Shown here one piece after another: positions 1 through 12,500 of a stretch of 64,000 nucleotides of DNA. Position 1 is the first letter of the stretch. Every line of letters begins with the position of its first letter. Under the pieces are notes generated by a model. It was not told the origin of the DNA. It worked only from the letters and a program-made list of their open reading frames with translations, and searched no databases. Both the position numbers and the translations under genes were made by a program. Source of the stretch: Xenopus tropicalis (Eukaryota > Chordata > Amphibia > Anura > Pipidae); assembly GCF_000004195.4 (NCBI RefSeq), contig NC_030683.2, forward strand, positions 80,237,910-80,301,909, read 5' to 3'.

Positions 1-599
1 ATTCTGCACTTCTCCTGCCTCAACTACAATTTCCATCTGACAGGGGTATCTGGGAATTGTAGTTTATCGGCCGGGCTGCAGGTTGGCATCTCTGGTTTAT
101 GATGTATTGTGTTTAATTAAGTTAATACTATGATGGTGAAACGATTTGGGAGAGAACCAGACCAAAGCTGAAAGTGCAAAATGTGACTGTGTGAAACAGA
201 ACAGTTAGATAAAAGCACAAGTCAACAATATATATGCCTTTACACCCCCCCCCCCTTCCCCCCAGGCACTGGATCCCTCCTCACCTTCTCATATTACACC
301 CCTATAAACTCCTCACCTCTCCTGACCCCATAGCACATAGCTCCTACAGAGCCTCTGAAGGCTTCCCTTCAAAGAGATGTGTCTGCAGCGTGTTTCTTTC
401 TGTGCATCTTTATTGCTAATCTATTATTGTTAGTGTTTGGGAGCTTGGGTGGAAATATATGTTATGTTAAAAACCATGTGAACCCTCAAATACATGTAAT
501 TGGTGCACATTACCCCTCGGTCCTGTAAAGAAAACAACCTTGTGCATTCTATAAGGACTATATTCTCTAGTTAATGAATATTCTGTAGCCTTTAGCCTA

Positions 600-1882
600 T
601 ATTCTGTGAAGTTTACATAGTTACATAGGGCTGAAAAGAGCCCAGAGTCCATCAAGTAAACCCAGCACACACACAAACCTATACTGACCTATCCCTACAC
701 TCACATACATAAACTATATATACCAATATCAATACTGTAGATTTTAGTATTACAATAGCCTTAAGGTCCCCATACACAAGCCAATTATAGCTGCCGATAT
801 CGGCCCCTTGGACCGATTCGGCAGTTTATTGGCCCGTGTAGGGACAGAACAGAGGGGCCTGGCCGACCGATATCTGGCCTGAAATTTGGCAGATATCGAT
901 TGGCCAGGTTAGAAAATCCAGTTGGATCGGGGACCGCATCGGCTCGTTGATGCAGTCCCGGAACCGACTGCCCCATTGCCGCGTGCAGAATTCGATCGTT
1001 TGGCCCCAGTTCGCCTACATGCCTCCCCGATATTGCCACTCGTAGGTGGGGATATCGGGTGAAGATCCGCTCGCTTGGCGACATCGCCAAGCGAGCGGAT
1101 CTGCCCGTGTATGGCCAGCTTTAGATACTATGCTTGTTCAATAACTCATCCAAGACATTAACAGAATCTGCCATTACCACATCACTAGAAAGGTGAAAAA
1201 CCACCTACACTGCTTCAAATGAAAGTTCCGTTCCTCTAATCTAAAGGGGGGGCTTCTGGTGCGTTGATCATTTTTATAGAAAAAAAGAACATTCCCTATC
1301 TGCCTATAATCCCCTCTAATGTACTTGTACAGAGTAATCATGTCCCCTCCCAAGCACCTTTTTTCCAGAGAAAACGACCCCAACCTTGACAGTCTAACCT
1401 CATAGTTTAAATCTTCCATCCCCTTTACCAGTTAAGTTGCACATCTCTGCACTCTCTCCAGCTCATTAATATCCTTCTTAAGGACTGGAGCCCAAAACTG
1501 CACTGCATACTCACGGTGAGGCCTTACCAGAGACCTATAAAGACCTATAAAATTGTGTTTTTATCCCTTGAGTCAATGCCCTTTTCTATACAAGACAGCA
1601 CTTTATTTGCTTTAGTAGCCACAGAATGACACTGCCTGGAATTAGACAACTTGTTATCTACAAAAAAAACCCAGATCCTTCTCCATTAAGGATACCCCCA
1701 ACAAACTACCATTCAGTAGATAGTTCGCGTTTACATTACTTCTACCAAAGTGCATAACTTTGCACTTGTCAACATTGAACCTCATTTTCCAGTTTGCTGC
1801 CCAGTTGTGTCAAATCGCTCTGCAAAGTGGCAGCATCCTGCATGGAGCTTATAGTTTTGCACAATTTAGTCAGCAAAAATAG
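600..1882 (-). mobile_element. CR1-like LINE 3' end, broken
   Basis: Read on the minus strand, the DNA encodes degenerate reverse-transcriptase C-terminal motifs of CR1-type LINEs: FNVDKCKVMHFGR near 1790-1740, [22 protein letters not shown] near 1490, and RLSRLGSFSLEKRCLGGDMI near 1400-1340. A T-run frameshift and stops break it. A MITE at 764-1120 lies in its 3' untranslated part. Confidence 0.75.
764..1120. mobile_element. Harbinger-like MITE, TSD TTA
   Basis: Termini aggtccccatacacaag and cgtgtatggccagct are inverted copies; TTA flanks both sides (761-763 and 1121-1123). A 3-bp TWA duplication is typical of PIF/Harbinger. A near-terminal palindrome (gatccgctcgcttggcga, 1065-1102) is shared with the copy at 42545. 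No transposase. Confidence 0.75.
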
Positions 1883-3439
1883 AAACAGAGTTTGTTTAAA
1901 AAAATATTATATTGTTTAAATAAGGCTGAATAATGGCATGGGGTGTTCTGATTGAATGGAGCCTTCAAGGTAGGATACATATATCAATGGGAAATTCTTC
2001 ATTTTTATGGAAAAGGTTAAACATTTATCAGTGATACTTTATGCACTGACAGAAAATGTGAGTTTTGGTATGCTATAAAATTTACTCTCTGCTCATACTT
2101 TGAAGGTGGAGCACTTAGAATCCTGGCTCTGTGAATAACCGAATAATTAAAATTCTGGCATTGGGAAGAATTATGAAAGATGTAGGATTTTCATGAGTAG
2201 GAATCATCCGCTAGACAAGTCAGACCCAAGTAAAACCCACAGCCAATAAAATGGACATATTTTAAAGGGGATGTAAACCCAAAAATAATAGGTTGCCCAA
2301 ATACAGAAATATGATTACAAACAACTTACAGTACTGTATAAATTGCAAACATTTAAAAACTTTTTTAAAAGCAGTATCTGTCTGCCCATTGTTATTCTTT
2401 GCACTGCTAGTTTTGACTTTTGAAATAATGTAACAGAAGCCAATAGAAGTGCAAAGAGCAAAGTCTTGTGTAAAACTGCACCAATTAACATGAGATTCAC
2501 AAAACATTTGGGGCCTATACAAAGCTCCAGCCAACTCTTCCAAGCACCAATGATCAGGCTATGCCAAGCATACAGATACAAGGGGGCCCTAGAATCAACA
2601 CTTGCCTTGAGAAAGTGTAATTTCTTTTAGTTATTATCTGTAATTTATATATTTCCATCTTTATCATTCAGGTTACATCCAGGTTTTACTGGCACTAGTA
2701 AATGAGCCCTAAATTGTTTAAATAGAGGTTGTATTTACTGAAATTGGTGAATAAATCCACTGCTGCTCTCCTTTCCCCAGTCAGCAAATCATTTCTACTT
2801 CTCTTGTCACCTACCTATTCCAGCCACCACCACAACTCCCTGCTCTGCAATTTTGATCCCCAGAGCAGAGTTAGAGGAGGCAGAAGAAGCATGTGGCCCT
2901 AGCACGCCTCCCACACTACGGCTGGGTTTAACTTGGTTTGGTAGTGCAAAAGCTCAACAGGACTGTGGTGTTCCTCTTTCAAAAGGGTCTCCAAGGGTCT
3001 GGGTGGGTTTTAAATAACATGTTCAGTATCACATTACACTTCTACAAGTAGTAAGTGGTTCATATAAACTCCTATTGTTTTGTATATGCCCTTCACATAA
3101 ATGCTTTTTTGTTTTGCTGCTCAGGGACAGACAAACCATTTCTGAAACCTCTGAAGATACCCAAGTAACCACCTATCTAGGTTTTAGTTTGAGTGTGTCT
3201 GTCTCTGTTGCTGTCTCTTAACTATTTTCAGACTGGCAATCTATGAATTTTGGTAAATGCCAGGGGGACTGCTGTAAGATTCTATAAGCAGTAACTATTT
3301 AGTGCGCTGATGGGGTCTGTTGTGCCCTCTTTGTACTTAAGATGCCAGGGCCTATTTTGAATCTCAGTCCACACCTGAGTACTTCTGTCCATATGTGATT
3401 ACTTGTTTGTAAATAAGCTGTTATGTGGGCTCTTTGCAG

Positions 3440-3561
3440 GTGCTTTGGGGCAGCCGGATGGTGTACTGCAGGTTAAAGCAAAAGTGAGTGAAACCATTAA
3501 GTTGCCATGCAGTTCATACAAAGATGGAGAGTCCAACAACAAAACCCTGGAGTGGCTCAGT
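3440..3561 (+). CDS. mcam: MCAM exon 2: first half of V-type Ig domain 1
   Basis: Acceptor ctctttgcag ends at 3439; donor gtaagt begins at 3562. The exon enters in phase 1, as expected after a signal-peptide exon, and leaves in phase 0. It encodes GALGQPDGVLQVKAKVSET followed by KLPCSS with the first Ig cysteine and the sequon NKT, ending at EWLS. The open frame upstream of the acceptor (from 3403) is intron read-through and is not the real start. Confidence 0.92.
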
Positions 3562-6500
3562 GTAAGTACCTATATTATCTGCTGAAAGTATACATTGCAT
3601 TTTACCCAGCCAGAACACACACATTTCTACAGATGTAGCAGCAATAATGGCCACACAGATGACAGTTACAGCCAGAGAATGGCATCCATCGTCTCTAAAA
3701 GAGCTGCAATTATTTCAGCATTTATAGTAGATTTATACATTTATTTTCAATTTCATATGTCTGTGGCCAGTGTAGAATGCTGCACAGCGGGGTTCACAGC
3801 TGTATGATGTCAGTTACCATATTGGGGGCAGTTTCTGGTGACCAGGAACATAAGCGTTGGCCTAGGGCTACACATCAGGTTCTAGTGCATGTGTGCATGC
3901 TTGTGGATTACCACCATTCTACCTGGGTACAGAAGTTATATAGGCACCTGAGGGAATAGTTATCAAAGAATGAAACCAGAGTGTGTTTATCATTTATTAC
4001 TACTACCCTATTATTGATCCTGAGCAGCATTATAAAGTGTAGATTTTTTCATTAGCACTTATTTTACACTCACTGTTTCACACAGTATTATTTCTCCTTC
4101 CTGTTACTGATCTGCAGCTCTCTTTTAGCCATTGATCCTCATTTACTAACATAGGTGTATTTTCTTTCACAATTCTCGAAAAAAAGGCCTGCAAGGAAAA
4201 ATGTACCCCACAGAATGAACACTTAACCAACAGACTATATATATCAGTAAACACTGCCCTTTTACATCTTTTCCCTTGAGCCACCATTTTGTGATGGTCT
4301 GTGTGCTCCCTAGCATGGAGCCCCAAACTAGGGCAGGGCTGAATAACAAACCCATTAGTTATCTGGGCCTCCAAAAAGAGGACCCTGCCAACAACTTAAA
4401 CAGGAGCCCCAAATGCATAAACACATCCTGACTCACCAGCCATGACCATTATTCTGAGCCCCTAACCTAATCCACCTACACCTGCCCACTATCCCTTAAG
4501 TCCCCCTTCAGAAATAATTAAATACATAACTGGAAATAATGCAATTTCTAACTGTTACAGGAAGAAGGTGAGAGTAAAAGACTCACCTCTGTCCATTCAC
4601 TGGCTGATGGATGGATGCATGCTCTTGGTTTATGTGTAACTACTGGGCCTCCTACAAGGCAGAGGGATAGACTTTAGTACTTTAAATATAAGCATTTTAC
4701 CATGGCATTATCCAAGAAAATATAAACATTTTATCTGAGCATGTTGATGAAGCCTAGACATGGCTGGTGCCTAACTTCATTATTCCCCTATATATCACAC
4801 ATTACATCTACCATGAGTACCTTGGTGTGTTTACTGTGATTTTCCAATTCATGTCTTTGTATATATGAACTAGTTATGGGCTAAATATATTGTGGGCTAT
4901 AATAAACCATCTGACTCTTAGCAATAAAAAAACACAGGCTTACCAGAAGATTGCCATAGCCCTGGTGCTTTTGGAACATTTAGCATTATGTTTATAATAA
5001 TAAGGTGATGGAAACTCCTGACTGTTTAGGCCAGAGAAGTGTGGCCCTTAAGTAGCTGAACCCTCTTCTCTCATGATTCTATGGCAGGCTGTCTTTGGCT
5101 AAGGCTGTAAGACAGTGTATGTGCTCCAGCTATCTAGTTTGCAAACATTGTGCCAAGCTGTAGCACTAATGCATCTAAAAGCAATTTTACAGGAGTTTCT
5201 GGCAAGGGCTGAGGCTGGGAGACATTTCAACATGTTGTCTTAGCTTTCAAGCCAAGTATTTACATCCATTTTTTATATAATGAAGCATTTCCTGGAATAT
5301 TAATTGACTGCAGGAGGGAGGTCTAAAATCTTCAATCCTTTCAGCCTCCACTATAGGTTTTATCTGTGCTTCTTTCTACTAATGAAAAGCAGTCATTTTG
5401 AAAAGATGTACTTTGCATCTTCACCAAAGCCCTAAGTTTCAGTGGGCCCCAAAGATTTCGTTTTCATAGAATGAAAGCAAAATGCAGGGCAAAGAATCTA
5501 ACGCACATCCCCACAAGCATAGACTGAGAAATGTAGATATAGATGAGGGGAAAGGAAAAAAAGGCTAGTGTTGTTGTTTAGGGGTGATATGGACAGGGCT
5601 TAAAAATGCCAGCTATAATAAGGCATAAATGATATTGTAATCAATGGGCTTCCAAACTCCCTGAAGAGGATGTGGCCCAAATGTAGCCCTCTGGTGCAAT
5701 TTTGCCCAGAGGTCCATTGTCTTTTTGTGTGATGCCTTAATTGTATTATAATGCACCCGGTAATTATGGATAATGTATGTATATGTATATGTATAAGCAG
5801 CCCACTATGTGATAAGAGCTTTAGACATTTCTGTATCCCATTCATAATAAGGGGAAATTTAGCTAAAAATGCCCTTTTTTTTAACTTTCTTAGCATCAAC
5901 CCTTAACCCCTTTAGATTGTAAACTCTTTCAAGTGGGGCCCTCCGATCCGATTGTTAGATCTCTATTTGTTAGAATTTCATGTAAAGGGCTGTTTAATTT
6001 GATGGCACTATATAAATAAATAGTTAAGATGCTGATCATGCAGACCAGTGCTGTCAAACGTATTACATGCAGTGGCCCGATTATTTCTTATGTAGCATGT
6101 TCAAGGGTCAAATTTAATTAAAATTATGATGTCATACAGTAAAGTTATAGAGCAGACTTGGCCTATAAGCCTCCTGTTGGACAGCCCTAATGTAGACCAT
6201 AGAAATGTAAGTCAGAATGTATGTAGTCCCTAACAGGTTGTTTATTCCAAATGTTTGTACATATCTTTGCAAAGCTAAATCCAATTGCCTTTAAAGTAAA
6301 TCTGTATGCCTTTAAAATACACCCAAAAACAAAAAATGCTGGGTTACTTAGTAACCTACTAATGTAAACTTCTCATAGTTCTCTTACAATTTAACCCAGG
6401 GGTCTCAAACTCGCGGCCCGCGGGCCATTTGCGGCCCTCGGTACAGTAATTTGTGGGCCGCACCAACGCCTTCTCAAAAGCAATGGATGGATCGCGATTT

Positions 6501-9500
6501 TTATTGCGATTCAAGGGATAATGCAAGGCACGGCGGGCGGGAGCTGCTGATTGCGGAAATGACGTTATGCCATCATAACAGTTATTATGGGAAGACGTTC
6601 TGTGTGCACAATTAGCTGCTAAGGAGCTAATTGTGCACATTACATTAACATTTATTTATAAAGCGCCAACATATTCCGCAGCGCTGTACAATAAGTGGGT
6701 TACATACATTGGACATACAGAGTAACATATAAAGCAATCAATAACCGATACAAGAGGTGAAGAGGGCCCTGCCCAAAACAGCTTACAATCTACACAGAAC
6801 GTCTTCCCATAATAACTGTTATGATGGCATAACGTCATTTCCGCAATCAGCAGCTCCCGCCCGCCGTGCCTTGCATTATCCCTTGAAAGCCAATTTTTTG
6901 TGAAATCCCTTATGCGGCCCAGCCTCATCCTGACTTTGCCTCCTGCGGCCCCCAGGTAAATTGAGTTTGAGCCCCCTGATTTAACCACAAGAGCATTGCT
7001 TACCAGCTTGGAGACATTGGAGTTAACATTCTAGCCACAATATCACAGAACTGTTATTGGGCGCCACCTGCAGCTCATTCTGCTAAACTGCACATTCCCT
7101 GTTCCAGTCTGTTGCCAGCTCACTTACAGGCTGCTAACATCACACTGAATAACATTTCTTGTAATCTATCTTATCAATTCAAAAAATGTATTACTTACTG
7201 TATGCCTGAAAAGTGTGTGAAATATTATTCAAAGTAGTGCCAAATTTAAGAAAATTTTAATTTTAAAAAACATAGTTATGCTTTGGATGTAGCAATTCTG
7301 CTCTGATCTCTTTGCTTAAAAAGTTTTTTTCTTTGTCGCTAGAAAAAAACTACAGAGAAGGTGATTTATCGCAGGGGTCCCAATGGGCTCACTGTTCCTG
7401 ATCCTGAGCTGAAGGAGCGAATGAGTGTGGATGAGCACTTCACCTTAGAAATAACAGATGTCCGTGTCCAAGATGAAATGATATTTATCTGCCGAGTGGT
7501 AGATACCAGCACCAAAGAAGATGCTGTACAGTTACTCGTTTTCAGTGAGTATGGGTTATGATGAGGGGGCGATACAACTTGAAACAAAATCTGAAACTGA
7601 TCTGTTTAGCTGGCCCTGCTCCTCATATACAAAGTACATAGTTCTCTGTGAACTCAGGCAGTACTGTATTTGAGGGGTATGGGCAGGTCTCTTCATCCTG
7701 GAGCATAAAGTCATGCAGCTATTCAAAAAAGTACAAAGCATGGTGCTCACATTTTTTGCAGGTTTCACGCTGTCCTGTACTTTATAAATAACCCTTCTAA
7801 AGTTTTTATAGTAGTGCTTTTAGGGGCATTATGTATTATCTAAACTATAACTGAAATGAAACAGAGTAGGGCTTGCTGAACACACTACAGGTTGCAAAAT
7901 AAATTATGACAAATGCTTGCCCGAATAGCACACATTACAGTCACAGCTTGGGGACATGCAATAGCCACTTAGAATGAATAAACTAGAGGTTCGCATATGG
8001 CACTGTTGAATTTAGGAACAGTTTATTGGCCAAACCAGTCCCATATTAGCACTTTCCAAACACCTGAACAATTTAGGTTCCCCACCCCTCTGGGCCCCAG
8101 CCTGTTGCCTACTTCCCTGCTCCTTTCTTCGCATCAGAAACACTGTATGTTATTTCAGACTTTCACCATACGCACACTAGGCCCTATCTCACCTAGTCCC
8201 TCTTCCACTGGATCCCTAACTGGGAAAGGTAATGCTGAGACACTGGTTCCTCTCTCTCTTCTTGATGGAGCCTCAACTGCTTGTCTACCTAGCCTTTCAC
8301 TGACTCTCCCCACCTGCAGTGAGCTCCAAAAAATCTACCCTACAACTATCTAAACTAATTACTTCTATAGAATAACTCTGTAGGGATACCCCTTCTTTCC
8401 CTCTGCTTAATGGTGCCACCTGTTGGCCCCACTAACAAATAACAATGATATAATTTATCCTACTCCGTACAAGTATTTTCATTTTTGCTGTTGATATTAC
8501 TAGTCCTCTAAAAGTTACTACTGGTTAAAAGAGACAGGAGTTTTGTTTGCATTGCATTTCAGGATGCTTTTACTATTAAAGGACCAATACTATGCAGATA
8601 AATAAGGCTCCTTGGGGTTTTATCATTAACCTTTTTATTAATACAGCACAACAATGTCTGTAGCACTTTACAGAGATTATTTAACACTGATATCAGTCCC
8701 TGTCCCGATGCATCTTACAATTTCTACCCAAGTGTTTTTTACAAATACAATGCAACATTTATGCACGGGATTGGTGTGTAGAAAGGGAGTCTGTGGGTTC
8801 TAATGCTGCATAAATATGACACAGACAGATTCAGGAATGACTTTCACCTTATCTTTTTTCAGAGGCACCAGAATCTCCAGAGATCATAATGACAAAAACC
8901 AGCTTTCGCTCAACAGATGAAATCTCTGAGGTAAAACTCAAGACATAAATGAAAAGAAACTACTGAGGTGAATTCTAGGGAAAATGAATAAAAGCTTTGG
9001 AATCCTGGCTTACAAAAGCAGAAATATTTTGAAAGTATAGTAATAACCTTTCATTTAAACTGCTATTTATTCTTATTAATATTTATATTGTGCCAGTGTC
9101 AACTGAAACACTGGAATATTGCAGATGGATTGAAATGGGGTCAATTTAGGCAGACAGAGACCACAAAAAATTGTATTGCAATAATCAAAACAAGCATGTT
9201 AGGAAGGGTCAAAACACTGCTGATTTGCCTAAGATGAAGGTAGCAGGATTTTGTGATATATGGATGTGTGGAATGAACAAAAGGAACTGTGATCTTGGAA
9301 CCTAGTGGCGTAGTGTGGTGGGCGACTTGTAGCCTTGTATGGGGTGCACTCTGGGTAATCTTAATTGCTGACAATATTATGAATATTATAAATAACTGGC
9401 TCTACAAACTTTGTCACTTCCTGCTCATATGTGCACAGTGCCTATATGCCAAGAAGTATCATTTTAAGCACACTGTTAGTTATACACTTTCTTAATTTTA

Positions 9501-12500
9501 AGGGACATTCTTATCACAATAAATTGGTGTCAAAAATGGTAAAAATTATGTTTTTCATATGGAAGATTAATGCTATTAATATAGAATAAGAGAGGAGAAA
9601 AACAGATGTAAGAAGACTGATATTTATAGGGGCAGAATGATCAAAATGTGAGATTAGAGCTCACCACTGAAAAATTCACTCACTTTCTATTGATCCCTAT
9701 GGGATTTTTCGAAGAGTATTTATCAAATGGTGAACTCTATTCACCCATTGATAAATAAGCTTCTAAAAATGTTATAAGAATGAATAAAAAATGTTTAAGT
9801 TTTTCTGCAGTGAGCTCTAATTTCACATTGATAAATCTGCCCTTAAGTCTCACACATGTATATGGCAGAACCAAACAAGTGACATTCAGGCAGCCCCATT
9901 CTGCCATACTACCTGGTCTTCTGACTTCTACTTATGGCTGTCAACTCACTGAATGGACCATGGGCTGTGGCTTCTCACATAGCAGAGAGAGTGGACCACA
10001 CTTTACACCAGTCAATAAAAATATAAAGTATTTATTTAGGGGGGCTATGTAGCATGGTTACTCAAACCATAATGGAAGGAAGTTAAGTGATGTTGTTATA
10101 TTTTTTGTTCAGCAACTACATTGGTTGGTGCCCTTTCCAGAAGTAATGGTCCTAGTTTATGAAAACCTCAAGTTGCTGAGCTTTCTCTGAGACATGCAGA
10201 CTTGTATTTGTTTTACTGCATGAAAAGAAATTTTACTTTTGTCTGGATAAATGTAAATAAAACAAAGGCACAGAGCAGCCTGGACTGTCTCTTATCTATG
10301 AAAAGGGTGCTGATGATATACCACAAGTGTGATTCCCTAACAATATATATATATCAGTCCTTGGGGTGTCTACACTCTAATGCAAAAATTTGTGTATAGC
10401 TTGGTGCACAGCCAAATTTAATATGCACAAAAAATATTCCAAGATTGGCACACCCTATAAAAACAGTCACATCTTTATTGTGAACACATTGCACAAAATG
10501 TATCCTTTTGAGGACCGGATAAATTTTGTGCAATGTGTTCACAATAAAGATGTGATTGTTTTTATAGGGTGTGCCAGTCTTGGAATATTTTTTGTATATA
10601 TATGATACTATATCAAGTATGTGCACAGGTTGATTATTTTTCACAGTGCATGTCACTTGGTGTGCAACTGACCTTGAGTTTCTCTCACAGTTTGGAAGCT
10701 GTAAAAGTGTGAATGGGTACCCACTTCCTACTATCACCTGGTATAAGAATGACTTGCCTCTGAAACATAAACAGAATGGTATGTGATGTTATTTAATATA
10801 TCATTATTAGTCCAGTCTTTTTCATTTACTATAATTACATCTTTCTACATCACTTTTTAAGAAATTACGTAACTATTTAACCCTGTACTATAGATACCCA
10901 CATTGAAAACAGCGTTTTGCTTCATTTTTCAGTTTATTAAAAGAAGATGCTTTGAATAAAGGAATGAGGGAGGCTTACCTAAGATATATTAGCTCTATAC
11001 CAAATCAGTCTTTGCAGTCTCACCTAGACTTATGTCTCAGTAGGCAGTATTGCCCAATACCAACCCATGTCCAATCATCCACTGCGCACAGGTTGTGATT
11101 TTTTAGCCCAAATATGTTTGTGTGCATTTATGGGTCAAAATGTGCCCCATGTGCTCAGTGATGGGCAGATGTTAATATACTCCCCTTTTTGACAGGAGAT
11201 CATTCAATTTGGATAATGGAAAAAAAAAGTGCATAAACACTATATGGACTTTCAGAAATAAATATAAATTTCTTTTTTTACACAAACATACCTGAATATA
11301 CAGATCGAAATAAAACCAAATTATTTTAATGAGCTATTTCCCAACATCCCTCAGAGTGTATATAAATAATGTAACAGCAACCTTCCATTCCGTTGAGACA
11401 TGATGGATTCTGGAAAGTCCCTCTGCTTTCTATAGTGGGTCTTGCACAGATGTTCTGCAAAGGTGAGAGAGTGGTGGGGAGCAAAAACGGTTTGTGTGAG
11501 AATTGTGGTTTTCTTTCAGTCTGTGGTATCAGGTATGTCTGTGTAAAAAAAAAATATACATCTATATTTATTTTTGGAAGTTGATGCGTTGATGAGTTTA
11601 TGCACCTTTTCTACATACTGTAAAGTTTCTTGCCTTTTATACCAATTTGGCAGCTTATCTGCCTGTGTACGGGCACACCCAAGGGGCCTACCAGACCAAC
11701 ATCTGACCTAAAATTGGCCAGATCTCCATGGGGCAGGTCTGATTTTCTATTGGATCAGGGGCTGTATTAGTTTGTTGATGTGGTCCTCGGTCCGAAGGCA
11801 CCTATGCCCACTGGTTTAAGTCAATCGATCGAATTAGCCCAATATTGCCCACCTTAGGTAAAGTTTGCTGCAAAAGAGTATGGCACCTTCAAGAATGCCT
11901 TCTAAGTGTGCAATTAAAATTTACAATGCAACAACAGACTAATAAAAAATATTAAATTGCAAATTGTTATTCTTACTTGTGTAATTTTTTTTCCATATTA
12001 TCTATATGTAATAAATGGTGCAAAACTTGCTGAGGTCCAGTAACCCATAACAGATATTTGCTTTTAAACAGGTTACCAGTATACTAATAATAATAATAAT
12101 AATATACTGATATTCTGACAGCATACTGGTCATTATGCACCATTTATTACATAAAAGCCTGAGGCTGAGGGCTAAGTGCTCTTATACAGGTCATGAAGTT
12201 CCATAGTTATTGTATCCTCATATTTTACAACAGGGGTATATTATTTTTATTATATTAGTTTCAGTGAGAATGTGACATCATTAAGCAATGATTAGAACCA
12301 GTGACATCACTAAGCAATGTTTGTGAGGATATAAATTTATTTATATATACATATCTGATACACTTTACAGCATTGATATGTCCAAGAAATGTTTTTGTCA
12401 GTAAAAGTAAAACTAATTCATACTTTTTAGTTTGGCTATATACAATTACCAATTAAAGTACTTCTTGCTATCCCTTTCTGTTTCTTAGGTTTTCCCTCAC

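Larger units (their letters stand above)
1..3439. other. MCAM intron 1 or upstream: CR1 debris, MITE
   Basis: No coding exon found. Positions 1-95 contain the motif CTGGGAATTGTAGTTT. A CR1-like LINE end with an inserted MITE occupies about 600-1880. A TTAA-type MITE half begins near 2268 (aaaggggatgtaaaccc). The rest, including 2600-3438, shows nothing I recognise except the polypyrimidine tract before exon 2. Confidence 0.6.
3562..7342. other. MCAM intron 2
   Basis: Mostly unique-looking sequence. A CR1/L2-like 3' tail (agattgtaaactcttt) lies at 5925-6030 and a complete hAT element at 6397-6978. I see no exon; the short frames here have no codon signal. Confidence 0.6.
8931..10690. other. 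MCAM intron 4
   Basis: Holds a MITE at 9627-9845 and a 72-bp-arm hairpin at 10428-10594. The remainder is AT-rich with no recognised feature. Confidence 0.55.

Noticed and set aside
1..3402. Search for the MCAM signal-peptide exon
   Set aside because: No ATG followed by a hydrophobic stretch and a phase-1 donor was convincing; exon 1 is probably left of the window.
7997..8353. 118-residue open frame in MCAM intron 3
   Set aside because: Composition is Ser/Pro/Leu-rich with no domain, and it has no splice sites in the phase of the flanking exons; MCAM reads correctly without it.
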